Below are positions 49,014 to 57,368 of a stretch of DNA of 57,368 nt, piece after piece. A program made the translations under genes and the position numbers. Source of the stretch: Planctomycetota bacterium (GTDB taxonomy: Bacteria > Planctomycetota > Planctomycetia > Pirellulales > UBA7805); assembly GCA_021413705.1 (NCBI GenBank), contig JAIOPX010000151.1:1-57368 (forward strand). The letters run 5' to 3'. Position 1 is the first letter of the stretch; each line of letters opens with the position of its first letter. The notes below the pieces were generated by a model, which ran no database searches, was not told the DNA's origin, and was given only the letters and a program-made list of their open reading frames with translations.

Positions 49014-50186
49014 TCATCTTAACACGCCGTTGCCGCGCAGCCATTGGCGGCACGTTTTCGGCAAAAGGAACCAAACAAAAACCCGCGCTCCCCACTCCGC
49101 CGGCTTGAGGGAGATGTAAGCAGCGTCCGCCAGCAGCGGATGCGACAGTCGCGCGGCGATGCGCGGTCCCACGGCATCGTAGATGCTTCTCATCTGGCGA
49201 TGGAGTCGAGGCGCGGCACACAACAGCATCAACTCGGCAGCTTTCAAATAGCGTAGCTGGGCGTTGACTGCCACACGCGAACCATCGTGGCCCGCCACCA
49301 TGGTGCTCCCCACAAACCGTGCATGTCCGCACGCGGCGGCCGTAGCCACATAGCAGTTCTGCGGCGGGTGTGTCGGCAACGCCATATATTTTTCGAGCAT
49401 CAGCATCACGGAAAGGCGCCAGGCCGCGAACCACACGGCGAGCCACGTCATGACTCCCAGGCAACGGGCCAGCGAAAATCGCCAGCGTGGCCCGGAACCG
49501 TGACGAAGAAGTCGGATGCTCATGTGCAAATAAGCGGCCAAGGCCCACGGCGTGGCGAAAATCAGAGGCACGATGATATACACGGGATATACGAAGAGGC
49601 TTAGTAAGAACAACAAGCCAAGGAAAGTTCCGTAGATCCTTTGAATCGTGTAATTGCCTGAACGAAAACACCACACCGAAAAAGCAACAAATCCCCAGAG
49701 AATGCCTGTTGCAATCAAGCAAATGATGAACAAGACAACAAATGCTCCCGAAGCAATTCCCGACGTCACACTGAGGATGCCACAGTATTGAGCCGCTAAT
49801 AACACTCCGCTGTAGATGGCAAGACGGACCCAGACAAAGCGGGCGTAGTGAGTTGGCCTCCACAACAGAAGTCCCATGCCAGCCATGCTGCACAGGAGCA
49901 TGGGAAAAAACGGTCCCATGGCGGGGCCGCTGACGAGCAATCCGGCGTAGGTCCTGGTCCTGCCGTCTTGCCAATCAATATCGAATGGATTCGCGCCAGT
50001 GGCTGCCATCCAGAAACAGATCAGCGGCAGAATGATTCCTGTGAAGGCGAGGCCCACCCGGGTGACCCAGCGGAAGCGCAATTCGCTGGGCGCCTCAGTC
50101 TTCGGAGTCGGCGCGGTGGGAATTTTGGATGGCTGATCGGGAGTGTGAACTGCGTCATTTAAGGGCATTTCGTTCATAGCAGTCAT
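49014..50186 (-). CDS. DUF6688-type multi-pass membrane protein
   Basis: 390 residues with six or seven membrane helices (VGLAFTGIILPLICFWMAA, MGPFFPMLLCSMAGMGLLL, FVVLFIICLIATGILWGFVAF, LLFLLSLFVYPVYIIVPLIF). A conserved C-terminal cytoplasmic part contains CYVATAAACGH, QLRYLKAAELMLLCAAPRLH and HPLLADAAYISLKPAEW. This set matches a planctomycete-type domain family of unknown function (DUF6688, from memory). No catalytic role is evident. The upstream region holds the second MITE-like copy. Confidence 0.75.
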   Translation of the reverse strand: MTAMNEMPLNDAVHTPDQPSKIPTAPTPKTEAPSELRFRWVTRVGLAFTGIILPLICFWMAATGANPFDIDWQDGRTRTYAGLLVSGPAMGPFFPMLLCSMAGMGLLLWRPTHYARFVWVRLAIYSGVLLAAQYCGILSVTSGIASGAFVVLFIICLIATGILWGFVAFSVWCFRSGNYTIQRIYGTFLGLLFLLSLFVYPVYIIVPLIFATPWALAAYLHMSIRLLRHGSGPRWRFSLARCLGVMTWLAVWFAAWRLSVMLMLEKYMALPTHPPQNCYVATAAACGHARFVGSTMVAGHDGSRVAVNAQLRYLKAAELMLLCAAPRLHRQMRSIYDAVGPRIAARLSHPLLADAAYISLKPAEWGARVFVWFLLPKTCRQWLRGNGVLR

Positions 50187-50251
50187 TATTGCTCGGCTTC
50201 CTCGTTTTACCGAGAAAGCTCACCGGGAATTCGCCTCGCCGTCCCGGACAT

Positions 50252-50354
50252 TGTAGCAGGCACACTCCGTGTGCCGTTCGCAGGAGTTCATTCCAGTCTT
50301 GTGCCGAACCATCATCCGGTTGCGGCACACGGAGTGTGCCTACTACTTTCCGGG
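50252..50354. repeat. MITE-like element, copy B (inverted)
   Basis: The reverse complement of copy A at 47843-47945. It lies between the DUF6688 gene start and the divergent DUF2330 gene, so it may carry or disturb promoters of both. Confidence 0.85.
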
Positions 50355-50447
50355 ACTTCAGCTTACCTGAGACTCCTCTCATTTTCTGTAGCCAACAGAT
50401 GGCCCTGCCTGATATGCTAATCGTATCCCCTTACTAAGGAGGCAGCC

Positions 50448-51575
50448 ATGGTTTCTCGCAATCAGATCGCCTGCGTGTTGGCCGGCATTCTGCTGGCCTC
50501 GGTGCCACACTCACCAGTTCTCGATGCCTGCTGTGTCAGTTATCCTTCCGGTATGCCGGTAGTCAATGCAGACCAGACGGTCATTATTCTCTGGGATGCC
50601 GCCACGAAGACGCAACACTTCATCCGGCAGGCGTCGTTCAAGAGTGCGGCGGCCGATTTTGGGTTTCTCATTCCCACACCCAGCCGACCCGAGTTGGATG
50701 AATCGGGCGACGAGGCGTTCTCGCATCTCCGCAATCTGACCGAACCGGACGTTGTCGAGAAGTCGAAGCCGTGGGGAGGCATCGGCATTGGCTGCGGCAT
50801 GTCCCCTTCGGCGCTCCCCACCAAGTCAGCGGTCACCGTGCTGGAAGAGAAACGGGTGGCCGGATTCAATGCGGTCGTTCTGCAGGCCCAGTCGGCCGAC
50901 GCCTTGGCCCAGTGGCTCGGTGATCACCACTACTCGTTCTCGCCGGAAGTCAAAGCCTGGGCGGCCCCCTACATCGCGAAAGGCTGGAACATTACAGCGC
51001 TGAAAGTGGCCAAGGACCAGGCTGCCACCGACTCCGCGGACGCTGCGCCGGCCGATGCCTCGTCAGAGCAAGGCAAGAACAAAGTTTCCGCGGCCGCGCT
51101 GCGAATGTCGTTTAAGACCGATCAGCCGCTATTCCCCTACCGCGAATCTGATTCCACCGCGGATGCGGCAGCCCTTGGCGCCAAGCGCCGGCTGCTGCGA
51201 ATCTATTTTCTTTCCGACGCCCGTTATGAGGGATCGCTGGGCGCTGGCAAGATGTGGTCTGGCAACACCGCCTGGGCAGGGCCGCTGACGATGGCGGATC
51301 GAAGTCGAGTGCTCGGCTTGCTCAAGCTTCCTGAAACAACCGGGCCAACTCAATGGTGGTTGACGGAATTTGAAGATGACTGGGCATATCAACCCGCCCC
51401 GGCCGATGTAACCTTCTCGATATCTCGCAAGCAGACGGAGATCAAGCGGCCTCCCATCATTCACTACACCAGCAATGGCTGGCAGATGCCGCACGATGTG
51501 ACGCTCTACGCGCTGTTCGCAGTGGTCGCGATTCCGCCATTGGTTATGCGGTGGCGACGACGCGGACGAGCTTAG
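50448..51575 (+). CDS. DUF2330 secreted/membrane protein
   Basis: 375 residues from ATG at 50448, with AAGGAGG upstream. The signal peptide is VLAGILLASVPHSPVLDA, followed by the DUF2330 pattern: CCVSYPSGMPVVNADQTVIILWDAATKTQHFIRQASFKSAAADFGFLIPTPSRPEL. The C-terminus has a membrane helix (LYALFAVVAIPPLVM) and a basic stop-transfer end (RWRRRGRA). Function is unknown. A Cys pair just after signal cleavage (DACCVS) may be a lipidation or metal site. Confidence 0.88.
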   Translation: MVSRNQIACVLAGILLASVPHSPVLDACCVSYPSGMPVVNADQTVIILWDAATKTQHFIRQASFKSAAADFGFLIPTPSRPELDESGDEAFSHLRNLTEPDVVEKSKPWGGIGIGCGMSPSALPTKSAVTVLEEKRVAGFNAVVLQAQSADALAQWLGDHHYSFSPEVKAWAAPYIAKGWNITALKVAKDQAATDSADAAPADASSEQGKNKVSAAALRMSFKTDQPLFPYRESDSTADAAALGAKRRLLRIYFLSDARYEGSLGAGKMWSGNTAWAGPLTMADRSRVLGLLKLPETTGPTQWWLTEFEDDWAYQPAPADVTFSISRKQTEIKRPPIIHYTSNGWQMPHDVTLYALFAVVAIPPLVMRWRRRGRA

Positions 51576-51721
51576 TGTGGGCTTTTCCAAGCTTGCCGGA
51601 ATGCATGGCACCCAGGCCGCGCTGCTCAGCAACCTCTGAGGCAATAAGTCCCTCGCTTCCCTGCGAATAGGAAGTGTTCGTTCAACACTTTCAACGTCCT
51701 GGGAACAGCAGGGAAAAAGCC

Positions 51722-53542
51722 ATGACACCCGATGATGGAATTCCGCGCGCCGAGGGGAATAAAAAACCGCTTCCCATCCGAATAGAGCGAGATCCACCGC
51801 TTCGTCCGCGCGAGTTGCCGGTCCGGCCCGGAGCAATTCCCATTCGTCCTGGGGCAGTTCCAACTCGGCCTCAGGCCAGCGTGCAGCGGCCCGTGCCGAT
51901 GGCCAACTCTGCTAGCACGGCAGTCGAGGAACCAGAGGTTGATCGCCCGTTAGGCCGGCTGGCCGAGATGAAACTCTGGGTGGCCGAAACCGCCGGCGCC
52001 TATCTGGCGAGCATGTTGTTCCATGCCGCTCTGTTCTTGGTGCTATTCCTGGTGTTGGGTGCGCGCTACATCCATCAAAAGCTGACTGGCGGCGCGTCGT
52101 TTGAGGCAATGGTGCTTGCGGCCCCCGAGGACGAAACGCCGCCGCTCAACATTCTTAAGATGCTCCCAGGGGATGATGAGGATCTGAGAAAGCTACCTCT
52201 GATTCCTGAACCGGGAGAAAATAAAAAACAGTTTACCGAGGGAACACCCACGATCATAGATTTCGACCCCATCGACGACAATCCCGTCCCGATCGCACCC
52301 GGCGGATCCGGGATTGCAGAAGAAATCGCGCAGGTATCGCCGATGGTTGGCTCGCTGGACGTTTCATCGTTTCGAGAAGGCCGGGCCATTCCGGGCATTT
52401 CGGGCTATGGTTCCAACGACGGAAAGGTGAACGCACTGGGCAAAGGGGGCAACGGCAATGGTTTCGGCCACCGAAAAGGGCAAGGCACCCCCGGCGGTCG
52501 GCCCGGAGGCCCGGGTGAAAAGAGCGTGGCCGCGGCGCTTCGATGGCTGGCGCGACATCAGAATAAGAGCGGAAGCTGGAGCCTCTCGCGTTTCAGCATC
52601 AATTGCACAGAAGGCGTGTGCAGCGGCCATGGCAGCGCGGAGTCGGATGCCGCAGGGACGGCGATGGGTTTGCTCCCCTTTCTGGCATCGGGATATACAC
52701 ACCACAAACCTAACATCTATCAGCAGACAGTTTACCGAGGCGTTACCTGGCTTATCACTCACCAGAATCCGTCCAACGGCGATCTCTCGGCAGGTTCCGG
52801 GCAAATGATGTACTCGCACGGCTTGGCCACCATTGCCTTGTGCGAGGCATATGGAATGTCGGGCGATGATCGCGTCGGCCGGGCCGCTCAGGCGGCGATC
52901 AACTTCATCCAGTTCGCTCAGGACAAACAAGGAGGAGGCTGGCGCTATAAGCCGGGCGAGGCGGGCGACACATCAGTTGTCGGCTGGCAGGTGATGGCGC
53001 TCAAAAGCGGGCAGATGGCCAAACTGCAAGTCAATCAACGGGCGCTCGACGGAGCGAAGAAGTTTCTTGCCGCCGCCTCGGGAAGTGAATATGGCGCCAA
53101 GTTCGGCTATACGCCAGGCGCCGGCGGCACGCCCACGATGAGCGGTGTAGGGCTCCTCTGCCGTCAATATCTAGGGGCGGCCAAGGACGACCCTGGCCTG
53201 ATCGAAGGGAGCAAATACCTGATGGTCAACCTGCCCGATCCCAACGCCAACCGAAATATTTACTATTGGTATTACGCCACGCAAGTGATGCACAACATGC
53301 AAGGTGACGATTGGCAGACCTGGGACCTCAAGATGCGGCGGACGCTGAAGAAAACTCAAGAACGCCAGGGTTGTGCCGCCGGAAGCTGGGATCCCGACAA
53401 ACCCACCGCCGACGCCTGGGGCCAGCACGGCGGCCGCGTGATGATGACCAGCCTCTCTTGCCTGACGCTGGAAGTTTATTATCGCTACCTGCCGCTGTAT
53501 GACTTGGGCAAGCAGGGTGTGGTGAAGGGGGAGTTGCAGTGA
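51722..53542 (+). CDS. prenyltransferase-like repeat membrane protein
   Basis: 606 residues from ATG at 51722 (an upstream frame to 51674 lacks a plausible site). A cytoplasmic Arg/Pro-rich N-terminus with RPGAIPIRPGAVPTRP repeats is followed by one membrane helix (MLFHAALFLVLFLVLGARYI), a Gly/Asn-rich linker and a C-terminal alpha-toroid of prenyltransferase/squalene-oxidase type (AAALRWLARHQNKSGSWSLS, GVTWLITHQNPSNGDLS, GGGWRYKPGEAGDTSVVGWQ). This is a second protein of the same toroid class as the DUF4159 protein at 7067. The catalytic DxDD or Zn ligands of real enzymes are not evident. It is probably a periplasmic scaffold. Confidence 0.85.
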   Translation: MTPDDGIPRAEGNKKPLPIRIERDPPLRPRELPVRPGAIPIRPGAVPTRPQASVQRPVPMANSASTAVEEPEVDRPLGRLAEMKLWVAETAGAYLASMLFHAALFLVLFLVLGARYIHQKLTGGASFEAMVLAAPEDETPPLNILKMLPGDDEDLRKLPLIPEPGENKKQFTEGTPTIIDFDPIDDNPVPIAPGGSGIAEEIAQVSPMVGSLDVSSFREGRAIPGISGYGSNDGKVNALGKGGNGNGFGHRKGQGTPGGRPGGPGEKSVAAALRWLARHQNKSGSWSLSRFSINCTEGVCSGHGSAESDAAGTAMGLLPFLASGYTHHKPNIYQQTVYRGVTWLITHQNPSNGDLSAGSGQMMYSHGLATIALCEAYGMSGDDRVGRAAQAAINFIQFAQDKQGGGWRYKPGEAGDTSVVGWQVMALKSGQMAKLQVNQRALDGAKKFLAAASGSEYGAKFGYTPGAGGTPTMSGVGLLCRQYLGAAKDDPGLIEGSKYLMVNLPDPNANRNIYYWYYATQVMHNMQGDDWQTWDLKMRRTLKKTQERQGCAAGSWDPDKPTADAWGQHGGRVMMTSLSCLTLEVYYRYLPLYDLGKQGVVKGELQ

Positions 53543-53572
53543 AACCGCGTGGGTGCAAGCACCCACCCTACG
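53539..53572. repeat. direct repeat copy 1, CGTGGGTGCAAGCACCCACC
   Basis: GTGAAACCGCGTGGGTGCAAGCACC begins at the stop codon of the toroid gene. It contains the palindrome GTGGGTGC-AA-GCACCCAC. It recurs at 54576-54601 in the same orientation, on the other side of the zinc-ribbon gene. Confidence 0.8.
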
Positions 53573-53584
53573 TTGCCGCTGATC

Positions 53585-54556
53585 TCAAACCGAATCCATT
53601 CTTCCGACAAGATCCTCCGGTTCCAAGTTGGCCCTGCCGGTGATGAGTGTAAAGATCCCGGCGATTCCTATAATCGCGCCGACGGCACCCAGCCCCTTCA
53701 AGACCACCACAAAGCTCGCCCCAACTGCTTTCATCAACCAGGCCAGACCAAAACAGATACCTAATAACGCCAACCCGGCCAGCAACAACAGCAACCCAAA
53801 CGGGCGGTGCGATACGTTGGCATGATCAAACGCTGAGTCCGCAAGGGCTGTCGCTTCCGCCTGATCGACGCCGCTGCGAGTCAACAGCGCCGCGATTTCT
53901 GTGGACTCGCGCCTATCCAAAGCAGCCGCGGCCGCGATGAGAAGTTGCTCGTCCTTGCTTAGAGGCGCTGAGTGGGGCGCGGCCAGATGTGCGGCGGCAA
54001 TGCGTTCCAAAAATACTTTCAGCCCCTTGTTTACGCTCCAGGCCGTGGTGGCGGCGACTCCGTTGACATACAAGCGGTCGGACGGCCCACGATCGGCCAG
54101 ATTCATCAGATGAAATCGTCGCTTGGACACGAAGCGAATGTTTTCCAACGGGATGCGCACTCCTTCCGACGTATAGACTCCGCGATCGGTAATCAGGACA
54201 TCGTCGGCCAGCATGGGGGGAACTTCCCCTTCGACCATTTCCGCCCCGCGTTCCTGGCGGATCTTCTGCAGCTTCTTGGCAGGAATGTTCGCCAGGACAT
54301 TGTTCTTGGCGCGACATTCCTCGGCCACCGACTGCGCTAAATGGGTGAAGTCGATTCGTTGCGGCGCGGGGGAGGGCTTCGGACGTGCTGGAGCAGACGG
54401 CGGGCTCGGGCGTGCGGGGGGCGCGCCGACGGAAGGATCCAGAACTGTCAAGACATTCTTGCAGGCGGGACATTTTCCTCGGCGGCCGCGCATCTCAGCC
54501 GACAGCTTCAGCGTCTTGCCACATTCCGGACACGTTATTTCGATGACCTGACTCAA
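53585..54556 (-). CDS. zinc-ribbon membrane protein
   Basis: 323 residues. The N-terminal zinc ribbon CPECGKTLKL...GKCPACKNVL (two CxxC pairs) is of the type found at the start of many planctomycete proteins. A Pro/Ala-rich linker follows. Then comes a ~190-residue soluble domain (AKKLQKIRQERGAEMVEGEVPPML, VYTSEGVRIPLENIRFVSKRR) that looks like a PH-type or helical regulator domain of unknown class. The chain ends in two membrane helices (LLLLLAGLALLGICFGLAWLM; LGAVGAIIGIAGIFTLIT). Function is unknown. The gene is flanked on both sides by the same repeat, oriented as direct copies. Confidence 0.75.
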   Translation of the reverse strand: MSQVIEITCPECGKTLKLSAEMRGRRGKCPACKNVLTVLDPSVGAPPARPSPPSAPARPKPSPAPQRIDFTHLAQSVAEECRAKNNVLANIPAKKLQKIRQERGAEMVEGEVPPMLADDVLITDRGVYTSEGVRIPLENIRFVSKRRFHLMNLADRGPSDRLYVNGVAATTAWSVNKGLKVFLERIAAAHLAAPHSAPLSKDEQLLIAAAAALDRRESTEIAALLTRSGVDQAEATALADSAFDHANVSHRPFGLLLLLAGLALLGICFGLAWLMKAVGASFVVVLKGLGAVGAIIGIAGIFTLITGRANLEPEDLVGRMDSV

Positions 54557-54575
54557 TGGTGTCTCTCCCTGGTGA

Positions 54576-54612
54576 AGTGAAACCGCGTGGGTGCAAGCAC
54601 CATCCTACCGCA
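54576..54612. repeat. direct repeat copy 2
   Basis: Shares GTGAAACCGCGTGGGTGCAAGCACC with the copy at 53539, but the right arm is degenerate (ATCCTACC in place of CACCCTACG). The following bases to 54753 are AT-rich and contain no gene. Confidence 0.75.
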
Positions 54613-54753
54613 CCACCGCTGCCCACCATACGGACTTGAACTTACGGGCCATACTAATAAAACTCTTCTTCAGCTAACATCGGATTCACTTTCCTACATC
54701 AATAGAGTGGTTTCAATATCGGGATCCCGCTCACAAACTCAAGGTTTCTTCCC

Positions 54754-55911
54754 ATGCGGTGCGTTCAAATCTCTGCTTCTGACGACCGCATGGACTGCCG
54801 CGAAGGGTTTTTTGATCCGATCAATCCGCTCCCTCAAAAGTGCATGAAATGCGGATTTCCGGACCTCGACCACGTTCCCCAGCCCTATTTTCTAATAAAG
54901 AGCCGGACCATATCACCAAATGATCTAGCGCTTGCCTCGAACGGCAACTTCCTCCTTCGAGAACGGATCAGGCGTGTCTTGGACCTTTTTGGTCCAGGCC
55001 AGTGCAGTTACTTCCCTACCTACTACAAGGGAACTTCGCAACAGACTCCCTGGCTCCTTGGGGTTCCGAATCATCAGGTTGTTGTGGCTAAAGTTAGCCC
55101 TAAAATCCCGCGCTGTGAGGCGTGTGATGAGCCGCGATCCGCGCATCCCGGCACCCAGTGGGTTGAATACCAGTTTGGCGTGCCTGGGCGCAACCAACCG
55201 CAGGCAAAGGGATGGACACAGGACGCCGACTACGAAGTACTGAAATCCGCCACTTGGGGCTCATCCGAAAAAGGATGGAATCAGTGGATCTCGCGTGATC
55301 TTTTCATGTCGGTTCGGCTTCTTCACCTGCTCAAGAAGATCAAAGCCAAAGGTTTTTACGAAGCGACTTGTCAGGAACCAACGCCGCCCGACAAGCAAGA
55401 ATCTGCCTGGGTCCGAGAGAAGTTTCAGGAACTGGCATCGGCCGGCATTCCACTCCACGCCGATGGGACATTGTCGGACTATGACGCGAAGTGGCTGTGT
55501 GAGTACATCAAGGCGCACATGCGCGCGGCCAAGGCAGATTGGGACATCAAAACTGTTGAGCGACGGATCAAGGCCAAGCTCCCAAAGTCCTACATTGATT
55601 TCGCAAATGCAGTCGGCCCGACCTCATTCGAGAACGTCGATGAACAAGAAGGGTTTACCGCTTGTATTCTTGGGCCGAACGAACTTGGAATCGAAGGCAT
55701 CCCGAGTGACTTTGAGGACGAAGAGTCCAAGAAAGTCAACGGCTTGACGTTCGCAACCACGCTCCATGGAGATTGTTTCTGCTTCGATATTCAGAAAGGT
55801 GTCAAGGAGTACGCCGTCTATCTCTTCAAGCATGAATACAATCACCTTGAACCGTATGCCGCCAACTTTGCAGCTTGCGTCAAACGATTTGCGGGCGGAA
55901 ATGATCTTTGA
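54754..55911 (+). CDS. SUKH (SMI1/KNR4)-domain protein with CxxC modules
   Basis: 385 residues from ATG at 54754. The N-terminal ~140 residues carry two short Cys modules, KCMKCGFPDLDH and RCEACDEPRSAH, likely to bind zinc, in a region of unknown family. The C-terminal part is a SUKH-type domain: KAKLPKSYIDFANAVGP, then FATTLHGDCFCFDI and YLFKHEYNHLEPYAANFAACVKRF. SUKH domains are common as immunity proteins against polymorphic or contact-dependent toxins. No toxin gene is visible beside it. GC content is clearly lower than the window average, which suggests transfer. Confidence 0.78.
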   Translation: MRCVQISASDDRMDCREGFFDPINPLPQKCMKCGFPDLDHVPQPYFLIKSRTISPNDLALASNGNFLLRERIRRVLDLFGPGQCSYFPTYYKGTSQQTPWLLGVPNHQVVVAKVSPKIPRCEACDEPRSAHPGTQWVEYQFGVPGRNQPQAKGWTQDADYEVLKSATWGSSEKGWNQWISRDLFMSVRLLHLLKKIKAKGFYEATCQEPTPPDKQESAWVREKFQELASAGIPLHADGTLSDYDAKWLCEYIKAHMRAAKADWDIKTVERRIKAKLPKSYIDFANAVGPTSFENVDEQEGFTACILGPNELGIEGIPSDFEDEESKKVNGLTFATTLHGDCFCFDIQKGVKEYAVYLFKHEYNHLEPYAANFAACVKRFAGGNDL

Positions 55912-55950
55912 TGAACACCCAAGTGCGTCAGGCTACTAGGCGGGGGAATG

Positions 55951-56331
55951 TCACGGTGCCGATCGCACGGCAAATGGATTCACAACCGTTACTCCGTCGT
56001 AATCCTGCCCTTCGCTAAAATCCTCGCTGTAAACGAGGCGACAACCCATCTGTTTCGCGGACGCAAGAATGGCGGCATCCCAATAGCTCAATTGAAATCG
56101 CTGATGATAGTCGATGGCGACGCGAAGGATATCGGCGGTCACTGGTACTGTCGGAAAGGCCAGCCAAGTTTCCAGAAGCACGGCTGCGTCAGCGCTAGCG
56201 AGCCGAAAGGGACGTTTGGGGGATGTCGCGTTGACAAAAAACTCGGCGGCTACTTGGATCGACCATCCCCAATTCTCCGACAACAGAATCTGCTGCGCTC
56301 GTTGGCGCTTCTGAGCCGAAGCTGGGTCTTC
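55951..56331 (-). pseudogene. PIN-domain toxin, N-terminus deleted
   Basis: The frame reads EDPASAQKRQRAQQILLSEN then the PIN core with SIQVAAEFFVNAT, VTADILRVAIDYHQRFQLSYWDAAILASAK and LVYSEDFSEG. The three C-terminal acidic positions of the PIN site are there (E in AAEFF, D in WDAAI, D in SEDF). The first Asp, normally in an N-terminal LVDTNV-type motif, is missing, as are all N-terminal codons. It joins antitoxin-like sequence out of frame near 56331. The toxin should be inactive. Confidence 0.75.
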
Positions 56332-56485
56332 GCGAGGCAGCGTCGCCTGGCGCGATTACCGCTTCGGGGGCGGGCTGTTTGGGGCTGATCGTCACCTCGA
56401 CCTCTGTACCCGGCGCGAACGGCACCCCCGCGATATGCACTTCTCCTTGTGCTTGGACTGTGGACGATGTTGCATAAGAACTCAT
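56332..56485 (-). pseudogene. antitoxin-like gene, 3' end lost
   Basis: It starts at ATG 56485 after a good Shine-Dalgarno (GGAGGA), reading MSSYATSSTVQAQGEVHIAG then VPFAPGTEVEVTISP. This resembles the small AbrB/DNA-binding-type proteins encoded upstream of planctomycete PIN toxins. After about 50 codons it runs into the PIN gene body in the wrong frame and ends at 56195 as a chimera. The natural end, and probably the toxin-contacting tail, has been deleted. Confidence 0.65.
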
Positions 56486-56668
56486 CGAATCTTCCTCCGC
56501 AATGGAAAACGTCGCTCCCATAATCTTACTTGGCGTTCGGCCCGGTTGAAAAGCCAACGCGTGGATTATATCCGATCCGGGGAACTTCCTCCAGAATCAG
56601 GTGGTATACGGCAAGAATAGCTGGCAACTGGGAGTGGCCCGGGGTGAGTGGCGTTAACTGTCCGCAAC

Positions 56669-57280
56669 CTACCGATGGAAGTGATAGTGAACAGACGACG
56701 GACCTGAACCACCGTAGTAATAATACGGCACGTAGGGGCGAGTGTAATCATTGTAGAGTTGGTTCTGCGCGGCGGCATTCTCCGCGTAGTTGCGCTCGGC
56801 TTCCTGCCGCTGCTGTCCTATGGCTTTTTCTTCCGCCGCAGCCGCTTCGTTGGCGCCGCGATTAGCTTCGCCCAACGCTTGACGCTCCTGCTTGAGCATG
56901 GCCTCGTCGCGGGCGACTCCCGCCCGGCGCTGCTGCTCCCAGACGGCTTCCTGGGCTCGCGAAACTGCGCGGTCGTGTTCGAACTTCATCAGCCACAGTT
57001 CCATCTGCGGGGCCGTGAGATTTTTCAACTCCTCGCGATAAGCGGCCGCTTGCTCGGGCGTATACTTTTTCGCGACGCGGAAGTAGCCTTCCATCCACAC
57101 CCGCGCCTGCAACATCTCAGGACTATTCCAAATCTTTTCACGGGCTTCGTCTGCCTGTTTGGCGGTTGCCTGCTTGGAGGGGGCCGGGTCGGCGGCCTGA
57201 GCTGGGGCGGGCCATTCGGCAAAGCAAGAAATGGCCAGCAGTGTGACCGGCAACCAACGCGAAAAGCTGTGCGTGCGCAT
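56669..57280 (-). CDS. secreted helical protein of unknown function
   Basis: 203 residues from ATG at 57280, with GAGGT five bases upstream. The signal peptide is WLPVTLLAISCFAEWPAPAQAA. The mature protein is helical and Gln/Glu/Ala-rich (QQRRAGVARDEAMLKQERQALGEANRGANEAA), probably a coiled coil. The tail is unusual and aromatic (PYVPYYYYGGSGPSSVHYHFHR). I do not recognise a family. It may be a periplasmic or surface-associated protein. The last 88 bases of the window beyond it show no further gene. Confidence 0.7.
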   Translation of the reverse strand: MRTHSFSRWLPVTLLAISCFAEWPAPAQAADPAPSKQATAKQADEAREKIWNSPEMLQARVWMEGYFRVAKKYTPEQAAAYREELKNLTAPQMELWLMKFEHDRAVSRAQEAVWEQQRRAGVARDEAMLKQERQALGEANRGANEAAAAEEKAIGQQRQEAERNYAENAAAQNQLYNDYTRPYVPYYYYGGSGPSSVHYHFHR

Positions 57281-57368
57281 TTTCAACCTCGATCATGCAA
57301 GGGGGGATATTTCAAGAATTTCAAGTCCACGGGGGACAAGATTGCCCTTATCATCAGTATAGTCCGCT

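Overview
The window looks like chromosomal DNA of a Planctomycetota bacterium, most likely of the Pirellulales type. The signs are GC-rich DNA, PEP-CTERM sorting tails, an SHD1-containing serine protease, DUF4159 plus prenyltransferase-like repeat proteins, DUF6688 and DUF2330 proteins, a fused APH-like/AAA kinase, and many short intergenic palindromes. I recognised no rRNA, tRNA or CRISPR array. This assignment is inference from gene content, not from a marker gene.

Layout. 1-9.5 kb: a leftward MoxR / DUF58 / BatA-like / VWA cluster, invaded by a low-GC orphan and by palindromic repeats, with a divergent DUF4159 secreted protein. 9.5-15.3 kb: an NtrC-type two-component pair, an LptF/LptG-type permease and a PP2C phosphatase. 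15.5-20.6 kb: a PEGA-domain protein, a complete MlaE-MlaF-MlaD lipid-transport operon and two uncharacterised genes. 20.6-22.8 kb: a candidate minus-strand RNA, a textbook sigma-54 promoter, a FAD oxidoreductase and a ferritin-like protein. 22.8-27.4 kb: a decapitated hybrid histidine kinase, a large SHD1/trypsin-like protease, a Lys/Ala-rich basic protein and a small membrane protein. 27.8-30.9 kb: a second sigma-54 activator, divergent from a sigma-54 promoter that precedes CBS, cytochrome c'-like and UspA genes.

31-46 kb is accessory in character. It holds a DUF4143 ATPase with a leaderless, palindrome-embedded promoter, set between two PEP-CTERM gene remnants. Next come a 1144-residue SF1 helicase with a phospholipase-D nuclease domain (similar in architecture to the single-gene type II Mokosh phage-defence protein), a dead RAYT (REP-associated) transposase beside a stray UspA gene tail, an APH/AAA kinase, a broken globin-coupled histidine kinase, an SRPBCC protein, a DNA methyltransferase whose partner endonuclease carries an in-frame TGA, and an HNH nuclease with its small partner. 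Two housekeeping genes, proB and purF, sit inside this stretch.

46-57 kb: a MATE transporter, a hydrolase and a DUF6688 membrane protein (the last two bracketed by two inverted copies of a ~100-bp MITE-like element), DUF2330, a prenyltransferase-like repeat protein, a zinc-ribbon protein bracketed by a direct repeat, a SUKH-domain protein, a deleted PIN-type toxin-antitoxin module and a secreted protein.

Main themes: (i) two sigma-54 activators and two near-perfect sigma-54 promoters that appear to drive redox/stress genes; (ii) a defence-like island with many gene wrecks (REase, RAYT, PIN toxin, globin kinase, hybrid kinase, PEP-CTERM genes); (iii) dense intergenic inverted repeats; (iv) non-ATG starts with strong Shine-Dalgarno (SD) sequences.
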